A stretch of 64,000 nt of DNA from Deltaproteobacteria bacterium (GTDB taxonomy: Bacteria; Myxococcota; Kuafuiibacteriia; Kuafuiibacteriales; Kuafuiibacteriaceae). This document shows positions 7,933 through 16,985 of this stretch, in pieces. The notes beneath the pieces are model-generated. The model searched no databases, was not told where the DNA came from, and was given only the letters and a program-made list of their open reading frames with translations. The stretch spans positions 5,492,501 to 5,556,500 of the forward strand of contig JADJPE010000005.1 of NCBI GenBank assembly GCA_016713425.1, in the 5' to 3' direction. The translations under genes and the position numbers were made by a program. The first letter of the stretch is position 1. Every line of letters begins with the position of its first letter.

Positions 7933-8613
7933 ATGGGCGTGCAACGCTTTGCACGAAGACGCAACGAATCCCTCGCCGGCCGCGTGCGACCATGCGAAAC
8001 TTGCGGCGCCACGGTCCGCCTAGAAGACATCGAGCGCGCCCTCGCGATTCACCAGCCGACCCGACCCCCGCTCCAGCGGATCTTTCGAAAGGCCGCCGTT
8101 GCGGCCATCTTCCGCACTTCTTCAACGTCAACGCTCGAGCTGCTCTTCATTCGCCGCGCCGAGCACCCGCGCGATCCCTGGTCCGGCCACATGGCTTTTC
8201 CGGGGGGGAGGATGGATCCGGTCGACAGAACACCACTCGACGCCGCAGTCCGCGAGACACGGGAAGAACTGGGTCTCGATCTCGAGCGACACGGGCAGAA
8301 TATCGGGGCCCTCTCGCCCGTCCCCGCGACCGCCCACGGAAAACCGGTTCCGCTCATCATCTCGCCCTTTGTCTTCAGCGTCGGTGAGGCACCGCCGCTC
8401 GCGCTCAATCACGAGGTCCAAGAAGTCGTCTGGATCCCGATCTCTTTTTTTCTCGACCCGCGCCACCGCACACACATGCGACGCGCCATTGCCGACGTCC
8501 CGGTCACCCTTCCCTGCTACAACTATCAGTCACGCTGCATCTGGGGCCTGACCTTGCGCATGGTCGACGAGCTCCTCGCCATTCTCCGAGGCCTGGCTGC
8601 GACTCGAACCTAG
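7933..8613 (+). CDS. NUDIX hydrolase, CoA-pyrophosphatase type
   Basis: A protein of about 226 residues (209 if the in-frame GTG at 7984 is used). The segment RRAEHPRDPWSGHMAFPGG matches the UPF0035 signature that marks CoA pyrophosphatases, and the NUDIX box continues through DAAVRETREELGL with the metal-binding Glu residues present. Such enzymes cleave CoA or oxidised CoA to phosphopantetheine and 3',5'-ADP. The short lead contains a CETC pair of unknown relevance. It is divergent from rlmN with 3 bp between the two ATGs, so the promoters must lie inside the opposing genes. Its 3' end overlaps the next minus-strand gene by 84 bp. Longer upstream reading of this frame is antisense to rlmN and is rejected. 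Confidence 0.85.
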   Translation: MGVQRFARRRNESLAGRVRPCETCGATVRLEDIERALAIHQPTRPPLQRIFRKAAVAAIFRTSSTSTLELLFIRRAEHPRDPWSGHMAFPGGRMDPVDRTPLDAAVRETREELGLDLERHGQNIGALSPVPATAHGKPVPLIISPFVFSVGEAPPLALNHEVQEVVWIPISFFLDPRHRTHMRRAIADVPVTLPCYNYQSRCIWGLTLRMVDELLAILRGLAATRT

Positions 8614-10119
8614 GGCCACGCCCGCTGACGGTGAGGCCGCCAACATCCGTCCCGCACCGTCGCCCAAGAGCGCGCCAAAGGCGCTTCCGATCAGGGCGCC
8701 CGCCTTCAGGACCGCATCTGTTTTCGCGGCCGGCAAACCCCGGCGAAGCGCGTCGACCATCGCGGCCGGACTGCGAACGTGCTCCGCGACCCATCCAGCG
8801 CCTCTGACCACCTTGTTGACGCCGCCCAGGAAGAAATGTCCGAACACGAGTGCCAAGAGCGCCCCTCCGACGGCCCCAACCGTACCGCCGACCGCCCGTC
8901 CAGCCACCTGACGCGTTCGCGCGAACGACTCGTCCCCCGAGCGGAGATCGGACGCGGCCGCGGTGCCCAAACTCACGAGATCGATGCCGAGCGTCACCGG
9001 GAGCATCGCTCGAACCGCCAGCGAGCCGGTCCTGAGTCCGAGAAACGGAAAGCCTCCTCGACGCTCGGCCGCAAGGACGACGGCCCCTTTGGCAAGCTGA
9101 TTGGCGCCCACCACCAAGGCTGGCACCGGTCCGTCCTTGGTCGCGCGGTCGACCATGGCCCGAGTCCGGGCGGCGTCTGGGGCGGCCGCGATCGCCCCCT
9201 CGATGGCCTTCTCCTCGGCGGGCGTGAGGTCGATCGCGTGCTCCGACTTCTCCTGGACTGCGGCCACGGCCGACTCCTGAAGAAGCGGGAGACCCATCCC
9301 GAAAAATCCATTGATCGATTTGGCCGACCCCGTAACGCCCGCCCCATCCGGGGTGCTCGCCGTGAATCCAGCCACCGAGACGCCTGCCATCCCGACTCCG
9401 GCGCCAACATCGACGATTCGTCGAATCCCCGCGTGCCGAATCCCCTCGGGGCTTCCGTAGTAAACGCGCGTGTAGAGATGCGTCGCCATGCCCACGAGCG
9501 GCCGTGCGGCCGCACCACGACTCCGATGAATTACGAGTCGCGCCGGCACACCATCGCGCCCCCGAATATACAAGAACTCTGAACCCTTGAGCGCACCGGC
9601 CAACGCGCTCAGCTCAGCCGAGTAGCCAACCGAAAACGCGTCACCGCGCCGATCGAGGCCTCCGACCAGCGGTTCAATCGCCGCCACAAACGCATCGACC
9701 AGCTTCTTTCGATCGCTCGCCGTCGACATCGTCCGAATGGAGGCCATGACGCTCTTCGCGGTCTTCGGCGCCTGCTTGATCGTCGCAACGTGTTCGCGGA
9801 GCCGAGCGCGCATCCCGCGCCCGCCCGGGCCCGAGGCTCGCTCTGATCCCATCGCCGACCCGAGCCGCACTGCGGATCCCGGCTCTGATGCTGAGGCCGG
9901 GTCCAACACTGATCCCGAGTCCGACGCTGGTCCCGAGTCCGACGCTGGTCCCGAGTCCGACGCTGGTCCCGAGTCCGACGCTGGTCCCGAGTCCGACGCT
10001 GACCCTCCTGCCCGCAAGGCCCCTGTATTCGAGGCCAGCGCCGAAACCGACGTCGTCGCGGCGTCGGCCGACAGCGCGCCTGCGCGCAAAGATGCAGCCA
10101 TCTCACGACTGTAGAGCAT
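8530..10119 (-). CDS. Hypothetical Ala/Gly-rich protein with hydrophobic segments
   Basis: A protein of about 529 residues that I do not recognise. After an N-terminal region carrying five SDSGPA repeats (encoded by an 18-bp tandem array) comes a basic helix, then a globular part (GVPARLVIHRSRG, AGIRRIVDVGAGVG) and at least two strongly hydrophobic Ala/Gly stretches, around LAVRAMLPVTLGIDLVSLG and VGAVGGALLALVFGHFFLG. These suggest membrane insertion or an EcsC-like hydrophobic fold, but neither is proven. ATG 10119 avoids overlap with the upstream gene; ATG 10101 is equally possible. It is third in a minus-strand run after the helicase. The last 28 codons are antisense to the NUDIX gene. Confidence 0.65.
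   Translation of the reverse strand: MLYSREMAASLRAGALSADAATTSVSALASNTGALRAGGSASDSGPASDSGPASDSGPASDSGPASDSGSVLDPASASEPGSAVRLGSAMGSERASGPGGRGMRARLREHVATIKQAPKTAKSVMASIRTMSTASDRKKLVDAFVAAIEPLVGGLDRRGDAFSVGYSAELSALAGALKGSEFLYIRGRDGVPARLVIHRSRGAAARPLVGMATHLYTRVYYGSPEGIRHAGIRRIVDVGAGVGMAGVSVAGFTASTPDGAGVTGSAKSINGFFGMGLPLLQESAVAAVQEKSEHAIDLTPAEEKAIEGAIAAAPDAARTRAMVDRATKDGPVPALVVGANQLAKGAVVLAAERRGGFPFLGLRTGSLAVRAMLPVTLGIDLVSLGTAAASDLRSGDESFARTRQVAGRAVGGTVGAVGGALLALVFGHFFLGGVNKVVRGAGWVAEHVRSPAAMVDALRRGLPAAKTDAVLKAGALIGSAFGALLGDGAGRMLAASPSAGVALGSSRSQASENGEELVDHAQGQAPDAA
9913..10002. repeat. 18-bp tandem repeat, five copies, inside the hypothetical membrane protein
   Basis: TCCCGAGTCCGACGCTGG is repeated five times, with only the final bases of the last copy changed. 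On the coding (minus) strand it gives the in-frame hexapeptide SDSGPA, so copy-number change would lengthen or shorten a linker without a frameshift. Confidence 0.95.
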
Positions 10120-10217
10120 GCGGCGTGCCGGAAGGAACCGCAAACGCCCACGGGCGATCCACGTGCGCCCGGCCACGAGAACCGACAGGTTGTCGGATGG
10201 GACGGTCAGCCAGTCTC

Positions 10218-10241
10218 GGTTGCGGTTGCGGTTGCGGTTGC
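10218..10241. repeat. Hexanucleotide repeat (GGTTGC)4
   Basis: Four perfect GGTTGC units lie in the 185-bp space between two minus-strand genes (10119 and 10305). Nothing else is recognised in that space. Confidence 0.9.
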
Positions 10242-10304
10242 GGTCACGTTGATGACGCTCGACATCGGCGATCGGAAGGGACGATCGGAAGCGACGATCA
10301 GAGC

Positions 10305-10985
10305 TCAGGCATCCAACAGACGCCGAAGGCCGCCGACCGTTCGTTCGGCATGCTGGCACACCGCAGGGGGAACATTCGCTTCGAGCAACATCCCATACAG
10401 CCGCTCCGCGAGCGCGAGGCATCGACGCACGCGCTCGTCGGGCTCTTCTTCACCTTTCGGCGCCTCGGGCGCCCGCTCTCGGACCATCTTGCGTACTTGC
10501 GCCGGAACCGGGTCCGACTCGAAGACCTCGTCTCGGATGGTTCGGTAATCTTCTTCGGAAAGGTTCGGATTCTGACGGGCCTCCGCCAACACAGCGAGCG
10601 CCTGATAATCCGGCAGAACGTGCCCCTGCGCGGTCGGCTCGACCTCGCGGGCCGACCGAAGGCTATCGGCCTCATGAGCGCTCAGAAAGTCGTAGGAGCG
10701 AACCAGTTTCTGGGCGGTCTCGCGCCGAAGATGGAGTTCGTGCTGCGCATACGCTTCGAAGGTCCGGTAGCCCCATGACTTGAACGCGCTGGTGCGCCGC
10801 ACTTCGGTCAAGTGTTCCGCGAACTCAATCCACGAACGCTTGAAGTCGATCGCACTCGCAAGGACCGTGTAGCGCGGGCTCCCGACCTCAAGGGTCCGGA
10901 GCCGCTCCAGCATCGCGAGCTCAGTTCTCGTTGCGGCCCTCTCCTCCGCGTCCTCGGCGCGTAACGCGCTGACGTTCGCCCCCAT
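10305..10985 (-). CDS. Hypothetical helical protein downstream of the DEAD-box helicase
   Basis: A 226-residue protein, mostly charged helix. A conserved-looking core reads FKSWGYRTFEAYAQHELHL followed by RRETAQKLVRSYDFL, reminiscent of short DNA-binding or regulatory modules in deltaproteobacterial hypotheticals, but I cannot name the family. A Pro/Glu-rich linker (APEAPKGEEEPDE) separates it from a C-terminal helical hairpin with one Cys. The ATG at 10985 follows the helicase stop by 3 bases, so it is almost certainly co-transcribed and translationally coupled with the helicase, which suggests a role in RNA metabolism by association only. Confidence 0.75.
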   Translation of the reverse strand: MGANVSALRAEDAEERAATRTELAMLERLRTLEVGSPRYTVLASAIDFKRSWIEFAEHLTEVRRTSAFKSWGYRTFEAYAQHELHLRRETAQKLVRSYDFLSAHEADSLRSAREVEPTAQGHVLPDYQALAVLAEARQNPNLSEEDYRTIRDEVFESDPVPAQVRKMVRERAPEAPKGEEEPDERVRRCLALAERLYGMLLEANVPPAVCQHAERTVGGLRRLLDA

Positions 10986-10988
10986 CGA

Positions 10989-12911
10989 TCAAGATCCTCG
11001 GGTCCGCGCAGGCTCAATCGCCACGGGCTTGTCCTCTCGCTCGACACCGCGAGCGGCCGCCGCAATCGCGGCCTCTGCAACATCCCCACGCGCCTCGACA
11101 AAGGCGTGCGTACGTCGGAGCACGACCCGAAAGATCGCTTCGCCATCTTGACTCGCCGCCGCATCGAGAACGAGCTGACGAACCCGTCGGTCATCATAGC
11201 CATCCGAGCTCCCGCGACTCACGAAGAGTCGAGACCGGTCGGGCGAGACGGCTTCCGCACTGGCCTCGGCGCCGCGGGGCGCTCCACCATCGCGGCTACG
11301 TTCTCGCCCGGCTCCAGCGTCGCGATTCTGAGACCGCGTTCTCGAGCCCTCGCGACGGTCACGTCGTTCGTTCCGGTCGCCGCCATCTCCTCCGGCGCGG
11401 CCCTCATCGCGACGACGACGCGTCCCGCGCCGGGATCGCGACCGCTCTCGGTCTTCGTCCTCGTCGTCGCGGCGACCAGCCGAACCGCCCGCCAGATCCG
11501 CCGAGTCGCCATCCTTGCCGTCTGCGCCCGCGCGCAGCCCGTCACCCGCTGTCCCGGGCAGACGTGCGCGCTCCGCCTCCAGCGCCGCAAAATGTCCTTT
11601 CAGAAAATAGGCGAAGACCTCGGCGGCACCTTCTTGTTTGAGGAGCTGCTCGGCCAGCGGGACGAGCATCGCAAGCTCGACGTCACGCGCCGTCTTGAGC
11701 AAGTCCGCGTGCACACGCGCGGCCTGAAGACGCATGATCTCGTCGTGCGGCGGCAACGAGCGCTTTTCGAAGTGAATGCCGAACAACCGCTCGAGTTCCG
11801 TGTAGGTCATCTCGTCCCGACCACTCACCAAAGACACGGCAACCCCCTTCTTTCCGGCGCGTCCGGTTCTCCCAACGCGATGAACGTACACCTCCGTGAA
11901 GTCGGGCAACGCGTAGTTGATGACATGCGAAAGGTCGGAGATGTCGATGCCGCGCGCCGCGACATCGGTCGCGACCAGATATTGCAGCTCGCGCGCCTTC
12001 ATCCGGCGCATGATGCGCTCGCGATCCTTTTGTGCGAAGTCGCCCGAAATCGCCAAAGCATGGAGGCCCTGCCGCCTCAAGAAGGCAGCAACCACAGAGA
12101 CGTCGTCCCGCGTGTTGCAGAAGATGATGGCGTTGTCGGGTCGCTCGACCTCGAGCACGTAGAGTAGGTTTCGCGGACGCGGGAGACGCTCGTCCGTCTC
12201 GTACACGACGTTCTCGATGTTCTCAACGGTGAGCTCATCCCGCGAGATATCGATCGAGCGTGCTTTGCGCATGTAATTCTGAGCCGTTCGGCGAATCTCG
12301 TCCGGCAGAGTCGCGGAGAACAGAAGCGTCTGCCGCTCCCGGGGGAGCTGATCCAGGATGGCCGTGACCTCTTCCCAGAAGCCCATCGAGAGCATTTCGT
12401 CCGCCTCGTCGAGCACGGCGATGCGGCTGTGGACCAGGCGGAGCGTCCGGCGACGAACATGGTCCAGCACACGCCCCGGCGTTCCGACCACGATGTCACA
12501 GCCCGCGGTCAACGCTTTGAGCTGCGGCCCAAGGGGTGCTCCGCCATAGAGCGGGAGCACCCGGACGCCCTTTGGATCGCCAAGCTCCGCCAGCTCTTCC
12601 GCGACCTGGATGGCGAGCTCGCGCGTGGGGCAGAGGATGATGCCCTGGGGATCGACGAGGCCGTCTGTGGTCGAGATCCGCTCGATCATCGGCAGCCCAA
12701 AGCCGGTCGTCTTCCCGGTCCCGGTCTTCGACTGAACCATGAGGTCCTCGCCGGCCATCGCCGGCTCGAACGTCGCCGCCTGCACCGGCGTCGCAAGCTC
12801 GTACCCCAGCGCCTTGAGCCCGAGCCGGGCCTCCGGCGACAGCGGCATGTCATCAAAACGGACGCGCTCAGGCGTGCTTCGGGTTTCTGGGCTCGGCGTC
12901 TCGGTGGTCAT
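10989..12911 (-). CDS. DEAD-box ATP-dependent RNA helicase (DeaD/CsdA type)
   Basis: A 640-residue protein. The Q-motif region (FDDMPLSPEARLGLKALGY) precedes Walker A SKTGTGKTT, then PTRELAIQ, VLDEADEML (the DEAD box), FSATLP, ATDVAARGIDI and HRVGRTGRAG, so both RecA-like lobes are intact. After about residue 440 there is an Arg/Gly/Asp/Glu-rich disordered tail, and the last 80 residues (RLFVSRGSSDGYDDRRVRQL onward) resemble the DbpA-type RNA-binding domain. CsdA/DeaD homologues unwind RNA during ribosome assembly and cold growth. It leads a minus-strand run and is coupled by 3 bp to the next gene. Confidence 0.93.
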   Translation of the reverse strand: MTTETPSPETRSTPERVRFDDMPLSPEARLGLKALGYELATPVQAATFEPAMAGEDLMVQSKTGTGKTTGFGLPMIERISTTDGLVDPQGIILCPTRELAIQVAEELAELGDPKGVRVLPLYGGAPLGPQLKALTAGCDIVVGTPGRVLDHVRRRTLRLVHSRIAVLDEADEMLSMGFWEEVTAILDQLPRERQTLLFSATLPDEIRRTAQNYMRKARSIDISRDELTVENIENVVYETDERLPRPRNLLYVLEVERPDNAIIFCNTRDDVSVVAAFLRRQGLHALAISGDFAQKDRERIMRRMKARELQYLVATDVAARGIDISDLSHVINYALPDFTEVYVHRVGRTGRAGKKGVAVSLVSGRDEMTYTELERLFGIHFEKRSLPPHDEIMRLQAARVHADLLKTARDVELAMLVPLAEQLLKQEGAAEVFAYFLKGHFAALEAERARLPGTAGDGLRAGADGKDGDSADLAGGSAGRRDDEDEDRERSRSRRGTRRRRDEGRAGGDGGDRNERRDRREGSRTRSQNRDAGAGRERSRDGGAPRGAEASAEAVSPDRSRLFVSRGSSDGYDDRRVRQLVLDAAASQDGEAIFRVVLRRTHAFVEARGDVAEAAIAAAARGVEREDKPVAIEPARTRGS

Positions 12912-13100
12912 CGTGCTTAGGACTGTCCCTATCTCGCTGCGTCAGGATAAGAGTCAAGGTTTGAAGCACCCATTTTGACTCGGGGCGCGCGGCGCGGCAC
13001 TCACACAGTCCATGGGACGGCTGCGATTCACGTCGATCGTGAAACCCCTCGCCACACGCACAACCCTCGATCCACTCGGCGGCCCCATCGGACGCGCAAG

Positions 13101-13170
13101 CCTCATAACCCTCGTGAGCCTCATAAGCCTCATAACCCTCGTGAGCCTCATAAGCCTCATAACCCTCGTG
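13101..13170. repeat. 27-bp tandem repeat, about 2.6 copies, before the VWA-like lipoprotein
   Basis: Blocks CCTCATAACCCTCGTGAG and CCTCATAAG alternate in a 27-bp period. The array ends in the GTG that I take as the start of the following lipoprotein gene. It is also in frame with an ATG at 13012, which would encode an odd Leu/Ile/Ser repeat in front of the signal peptide. Confidence 0.9.
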
Positions 13171-14823
13171 CGGCGCACAGGACGGGCAACACGACGCCTA
13201 GGACGCCCGGACCTCGTCACCCTGGTCAGCCTCGTCACCCTCGTGGCCTCCATGACCTTCGCCGGATGTCCATCCGACGACATCCTGCGGCGCCTCCCGG
13301 AGCCCGCCCTCCAAATCGATCGACTCGCTCAGCGAGAGGCCGCGCTCGTCGACATCCTCTGGGTCATCGACAACTCCGGCACAATGCTCGACGAGCAAGC
13401 GGCGCTCGCCGCCAACTTCGACGCGTTCATTGAAGCACTCACGCTCTGTCAGGGCACGGGCCGGCCGAATGATCTCTGTGATTTTGCGACAAAGACATGC
13501 CTTGTATCCCGTCAACCCTGCAACCCACCCGACTACCACATCGGCGTCATCAGCACCGACACACGCGCGACACTCGACGGCGGTCGTCTTCGGACGGTCG
13601 GAGTCTGCACCGAGACCCTCGGCCAACCGCCCTACGGCAACACCGTCCATTACTGCCGAGGCGACGATCAGGACTGTCGGGCCACCGCCGGCGCCTCCAA
13701 CCCCGAGCCACGCAACAGCCACTGCGACATGGCCCAAGCTCTGACCTTCGTGACCCCCACGACCCCCAATGCGCAGCAAGCCTTCGACCGAATCGTGCGC
13801 GTGGGGACCTCCGGCTCCGGATACGAGCAAGGCATCCGCGCCGCGGCCATGGCGCTCGGACGCGACACGCGTGCGCCGCAAAATCACAACGCTCAAAGCA
13901 TCCTCTGCCGAGACGTCAAGGACGGCGAAACCTGCGCCACGCCCACCGAGAATGCAGGATTTCTTCGCGATGAGGCGTCGCTCTTCATCGTCTTCGTGAC
14001 CGACGAGGAAGACAGCTCCTTCGGAGAGGTCTCTCACATGTACCGCATCTTTTCGACCCTCAAAGGTCAGGGGAACGACAGTCGGGTCTCGATCAGCGCG
14101 ATCACCGGAGATCCAGACTCCGACGGCCCGACCGGCCCTGCCGTCGGAGGCTGTTCTGTTGATGGCGAGACCACCAACGCGGAACCGAGCACACGCTACG
14201 CGTCCCTCGCCATGTACAGTCGGAGCCTTGCGCGCGACCTCAGGAGCTGCGACGAAGCTCGCCTTCGTTGCGATGCATCGACCGAACGATGCGTTCGCCC
14301 CGTCGACGGCCTCTTGGGATTCTGCCTCCCCGCGGCATCATGCGAAGCCGATGCCGACTGCGGTGTCTTCGAGTGCTCGGCCGGGAACTGCCTTCAGTGT
14401 GTCCAGGGGGCCTGCAGCCTGAACCAGGATCGCTTCTTCGATCTCTTGGCACGCCGCGGCATCTTCGTGTCGATCTGCAAAGAGAATTACGCGACGATCC
14501 TGGACGCTCTCGGGGTCGACGCCGCCGGTCTCGCCAAGAAGTTTCGTCTGACCCGACCCGTCGACTGCCAGCAATCCGTGCGGTGTTGTGATGATGCCCC
14601 ACCCGACGAGTCCACCTGTGAGCAGACCGCACCGCTCTGCGTCCAGATCGACGGCCGCGTGATCCCCAATGATCGAGACCACGGCTGGATCTACGAACCG
14701 GCAAGCAACGCCATCTACTTCGCAGGTGATCGCGGTGTCCCCGCAAACACGACCGTCTCGATCGCCTATCGCGTTCCGACATCTTCTCCGCGTCCCATCG
14801 ACTGCGGCGCGCTCCTCCGTTGA
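13168..14823 (+). CDS. VWA-like Cys-rich lipoprotein
   Basis: A 551-residue secreted lipoprotein. From GTG 13168 the N-terminus is an ideal type II signal: basic n-region, hydrophobic LVTLVSLVTLV and lipobox TFAGC with the acylated Cys at 34. The mature part opens a VWA-like fold: DILWVIDNSGTM has a MIDAS-type D68-x-S70-x-T72, and FIVFVTDEEDSS fits the second metal loop. Many Cys residues in the second half, including a CEADADC-type cluster, suggest disulfides outside the cytoplasm. Similar proteins are abundant in myxobacteria; their ligands are unknown. ATG 13012 is a longer alternative but would translate a tandem repeat. The next lipoprotein follows 24 bp downstream. Confidence 0.8.
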   Translation: MRRTGRATRRLGRPDLVTLVSLVTLVASMTFAGCPSDDILRRLPEPALQIDRLAQREAALVDILWVIDNSGTMLDEQAALAANFDAFIEALTLCQGTGRPNDLCDFATKTCLVSRQPCNPPDYHIGVISTDTRATLDGGRLRTVGVCTETLGQPPYGNTVHYCRGDDQDCRATAGASNPEPRNSHCDMAQALTFVTPTTPNAQQAFDRIVRVGTSGSGYEQGIRAAAMALGRDTRAPQNHNAQSILCRDVKDGETCATPTENAGFLRDEASLFIVFVTDEEDSSFGEVSHMYRIFSTLKGQGNDSRVSISAITGDPDSDGPTGPAVGGCSVDGETTNAEPSTRYASLAMYSRSLARDLRSCDEARLRCDASTERCVRPVDGLLGFCLPAASCEADADCGVFECSAGNCLQCVQGACSLNQDRFFDLLARRGIFVSICKENYATILDALGVDAAGLAKKFRLTRPVDCQQSVRCCDDAPPDESTCEQTAPLCVQIDGRVIPNDRDHGWIYEPASNAIYFAGDRGVPANTTVSIAYRVPTSSPRPIDCGALLR

Positions 14824-14847
14824 CCCCTTGCGCTTCGGCCTCTACAA

Positions 14848-15618
14848 GTGTCGCTCGTGAAAAGCCTTACTGTGGGTGCAACGCTCGCGAGCTTGTTGGT
14901 CGCATCAACCTCGCCGGGATGCAAACGCACAACCGAGCCCAAAGGGCACCTGCCCTACGAGAACGATTTCTCGCAGCCGCTCGGTCCCGAGTGGTACCCA
15001 AGCGGCGGACACTGGACCCTCGACAACGGGACGTTGCTCACGACGGGTGCCAACAACGCCCCGCTCTTCCTTCAGATCGATCTTCCAGATGACGTCGTCG
15101 TCGAGTTCGACGCACTCAGCAAGACCGACGCCGTCGATACCAAGTTCGAGCTGATGACCGACGGGCGCAAGCACCAGTCAGGCTACATTTTCATCATGGG
15201 AGGCTGGAGCAACTCGAAGTCCATCATCGCACGCCTCGATGAACACGGCGCGGAAGGTACCGCCGTGGTCTCCAAGCGCCCAACCGGCGCCACAAAGGAC
15301 CAGTGGTACCACTGGCGGGTCGAGAAGCGAGGTGGTCAGATCGATTGGTTCGTGGACGGACGGCCCTACTTGAGCTTCCATGATCCGGAGCCACTCTCCG
15401 GTCCGGGGCACAACCGCTTCGCCTTCAACAACTGGCAGAACACGATCCGCTTCGACAACCTGCGGATCTCCAATGCTTCAAACAGCAGCGGTGGTCTTGG
15501 CGGCAGCGGTGGCGGTGGCGGCAGCGGTGGCGGTGGAGGTGGCGGTAGCGGTAGCGGTGGCGGTCGCGGTGATGGCCGTCCCGGCCTCGACGGGGCGCGT
15601 CCTTCGGAGGCGCCGTGA
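14848..15618 (+). CDS. Lipoprotein with concanavalin-like lectin/glucanase fold
   Basis: A 256-residue lipoprotein starting at GTG 14848, with hydrophobic h-region and lipobox SPGC (Cys25). The mature domain (FSQPLGPEWYPSGGHWTLDN, then VVEFDALSK, DQWYHWRVEKRGG, and IDWFVDGRPYLSF) has the alternating beta pattern and the WxVxG/DG-R turn of LamG or DUF1080-like sugar-binding folds. No catalytic residues can be assigned, so binding is as likely as hydrolysis. The C-terminal 40 residues are a Gly/Ser-rich tail coded by GGTGGC-type repeats at about 15490-15580. The stop overlaps the start of the MscS gene by 4 bases, implying coupling. Confidence 0.75.
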   Translation: MSLVKSLTVGATLASLLVASTSPGCKRTTEPKGHLPYENDFSQPLGPEWYPSGGHWTLDNGTLLTTGANNAPLFLQIDLPDDVVVEFDALSKTDAVDTKFELMTDGRKHQSGYIFIMGGWSNSKSIIARLDEHGAEGTAVVSKRPTGATKDQWYHWRVEKRGGQIDWFVDGRPYLSFHDPEPLSGPGHNRFAFNNWQNTIRFDNLRISNASNSSGGLGGSGGGGGSGGGGGGGSGSGGGRGDGRPGLDGARPSEAP

Positions 15619-16985
15619 CCTCAACCTGCTGGTATTGCTGGTATCCTCTCCTGCTCGCCCAGAACGTCGTCGCGGCGGGCAACGTCCCACCGCGGCGCCA
15701 TCGGGTCGCGGCGCCCAGCCCGACCGGCATCGAGTTCGTCGACGATCTCGTCGGCTGGGTCGTCGCGCACGAGCTGATCGTCTTTCTCATCGGGCTCTTC
15801 GCGACGATCATCCTGTGTTTTCTGGCCTACTTCATCACAAGACGCGTGCTCGTTCGTTCGATCGAGTTCCTCGTGCATCGAACCGCGGCCAAGTGGGACG
15901 ATGCGCTGGTCGAAAGCGGGATATTTCGGCGTCTTGCGTACCTAGCCCCTGCCCTCGTCGTCTTTCAGGCAGGCTATTTCTTGTCACCCACCGGTCAGTC
16001 GAATGTGCAGCGCATGGTGCTCGGGGTCGTGGCGGGCATTCTTGGATGGGGCATCAACGGCTTCGTCACCGCCATCAATCGGATGTACGAGCGAACGCCG
16101 CGCGCGAGAGAGCTGCCCATCAAGGGATATTTGCAGATCGTCCAGATCCTGAACGTCGTGGTCGTCACGATCGTCGCGGTGTCGGTGATCCTCGATCAAT
16201 CGCCATGGGCGTTGCTTTCCGGCCTCGGCGCGTTGACCGCGATCGTCCTTCTGATCTTCAAGGACACCATCCTCTCCTTCATCGCGAGCATTCAGCTTGC
16301 GACCAACGACATGGTGCGCATCGGGGATTGGATCTCGATGCCAAAATTCAGCGCCGACGGCGACGTGATCGAGATGGCCCTCCACACCGTCAAAGTGCAG
16401 AACTGGGACAAGACGATCACCACGATCCCCACGTATGCGTTGATCTCCGAGCCCTTCAAGAACTGGCGCGGCATGAAGCAGTCAGGCGGACGACGCATCA
16501 AGCGGGCCATTCTCATCGACCAAACCAGTGTACGATTCCTCGATGAAGCCGCCTTCGCTCGCCTCTCCAAGGTGAAGTATCTGAGCGCCTATATGCAGGA
16601 ACGGCGCGCCGAGATCGAAGCGCACAACCGCGCGATGGGCATCAGCCCCGACGATCGCGTGAGCCGCCGCGCGATGACGAACCTGGGTACGTTTCGCATG
16701 TACCTCGTCCACTGGTTGCGTGCGCATCCTCGGACCCATCCCGAGCTCACGTTCCTCGTTCGCCAACTCGAGCCAAGCCCCACCGGTCTCCCGCTCGAAG
16801 TCTACCTTTTCAGCAACGACCAAGTCTGGGCAAACTACGAAGCCATTCAAGCCGACATCTTCGATCACATCCTGGCGATCCTTCCTGAGTTTGAACTTCG
16901 CGTCTTTCAGTATCCAAGCGGCCACGACGTGAGTCGCATGGCGAGTTGGGCCCAGGCCAACGTCAGACCATCGCTCGAAGCCTGA
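15615..16985 (+). CDS. MscS-family mechanosensitive ion channel
   Basis: A 456-residue membrane protein. Transmembrane segments include ELIVFLIGLFATIILCFLAY, a second near LAYLAPALVVFQAGYF, a third around MVLGVVAGILGWGI and the pore-lining helix region WALLSGLGALTAIVLLIFKD, which continues into the MscS beta domain (RIGDWISMPKFSADGDVIEM, then NWDKTITTIPTYALIS). The extended C-terminus and the ITTIPTYALIS segment are most like the YbdG branch. Such channels release solutes on hypo-osmotic shock. The GTG start overlaps the upstream lipoprotein stop. The last codons lie within a 14-bp tandem repeat that continues beyond the stop. Confidence 0.88.
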   Translation: MTSTCWYCWYPLLLAQNVVAAGNVPPRRHRVAAPSPTGIEFVDDLVGWVVAHELIVFLIGLFATIILCFLAYFITRRVLVRSIEFLVHRTAAKWDDALVESGIFRRLAYLAPALVVFQAGYFLSPTGQSNVQRMVLGVVAGILGWGINGFVTAINRMYERTPRARELPIKGYLQIVQILNVVVVTIVAVSVILDQSPWALLSGLGALTAIVLLIFKDTILSFIASIQLATNDMVRIGDWISMPKFSADGDVIEMALHTVKVQNWDKTITTIPTYALISEPFKNWRGMKQSGGRRIKRAILIDQTSVRFLDEAAFARLSKVKYLSAYMQERRAEIEAHNRAMGISPDDRVSRRAMTNLGTFRMYLVHWLRAHPRTHPELTFLVRQLEPSPTGLPLEVYLFSNDQVWANYEAIQADIFDHILAILPEFELRVFQYPSGHDVSRMASWAQANVRPSLEA

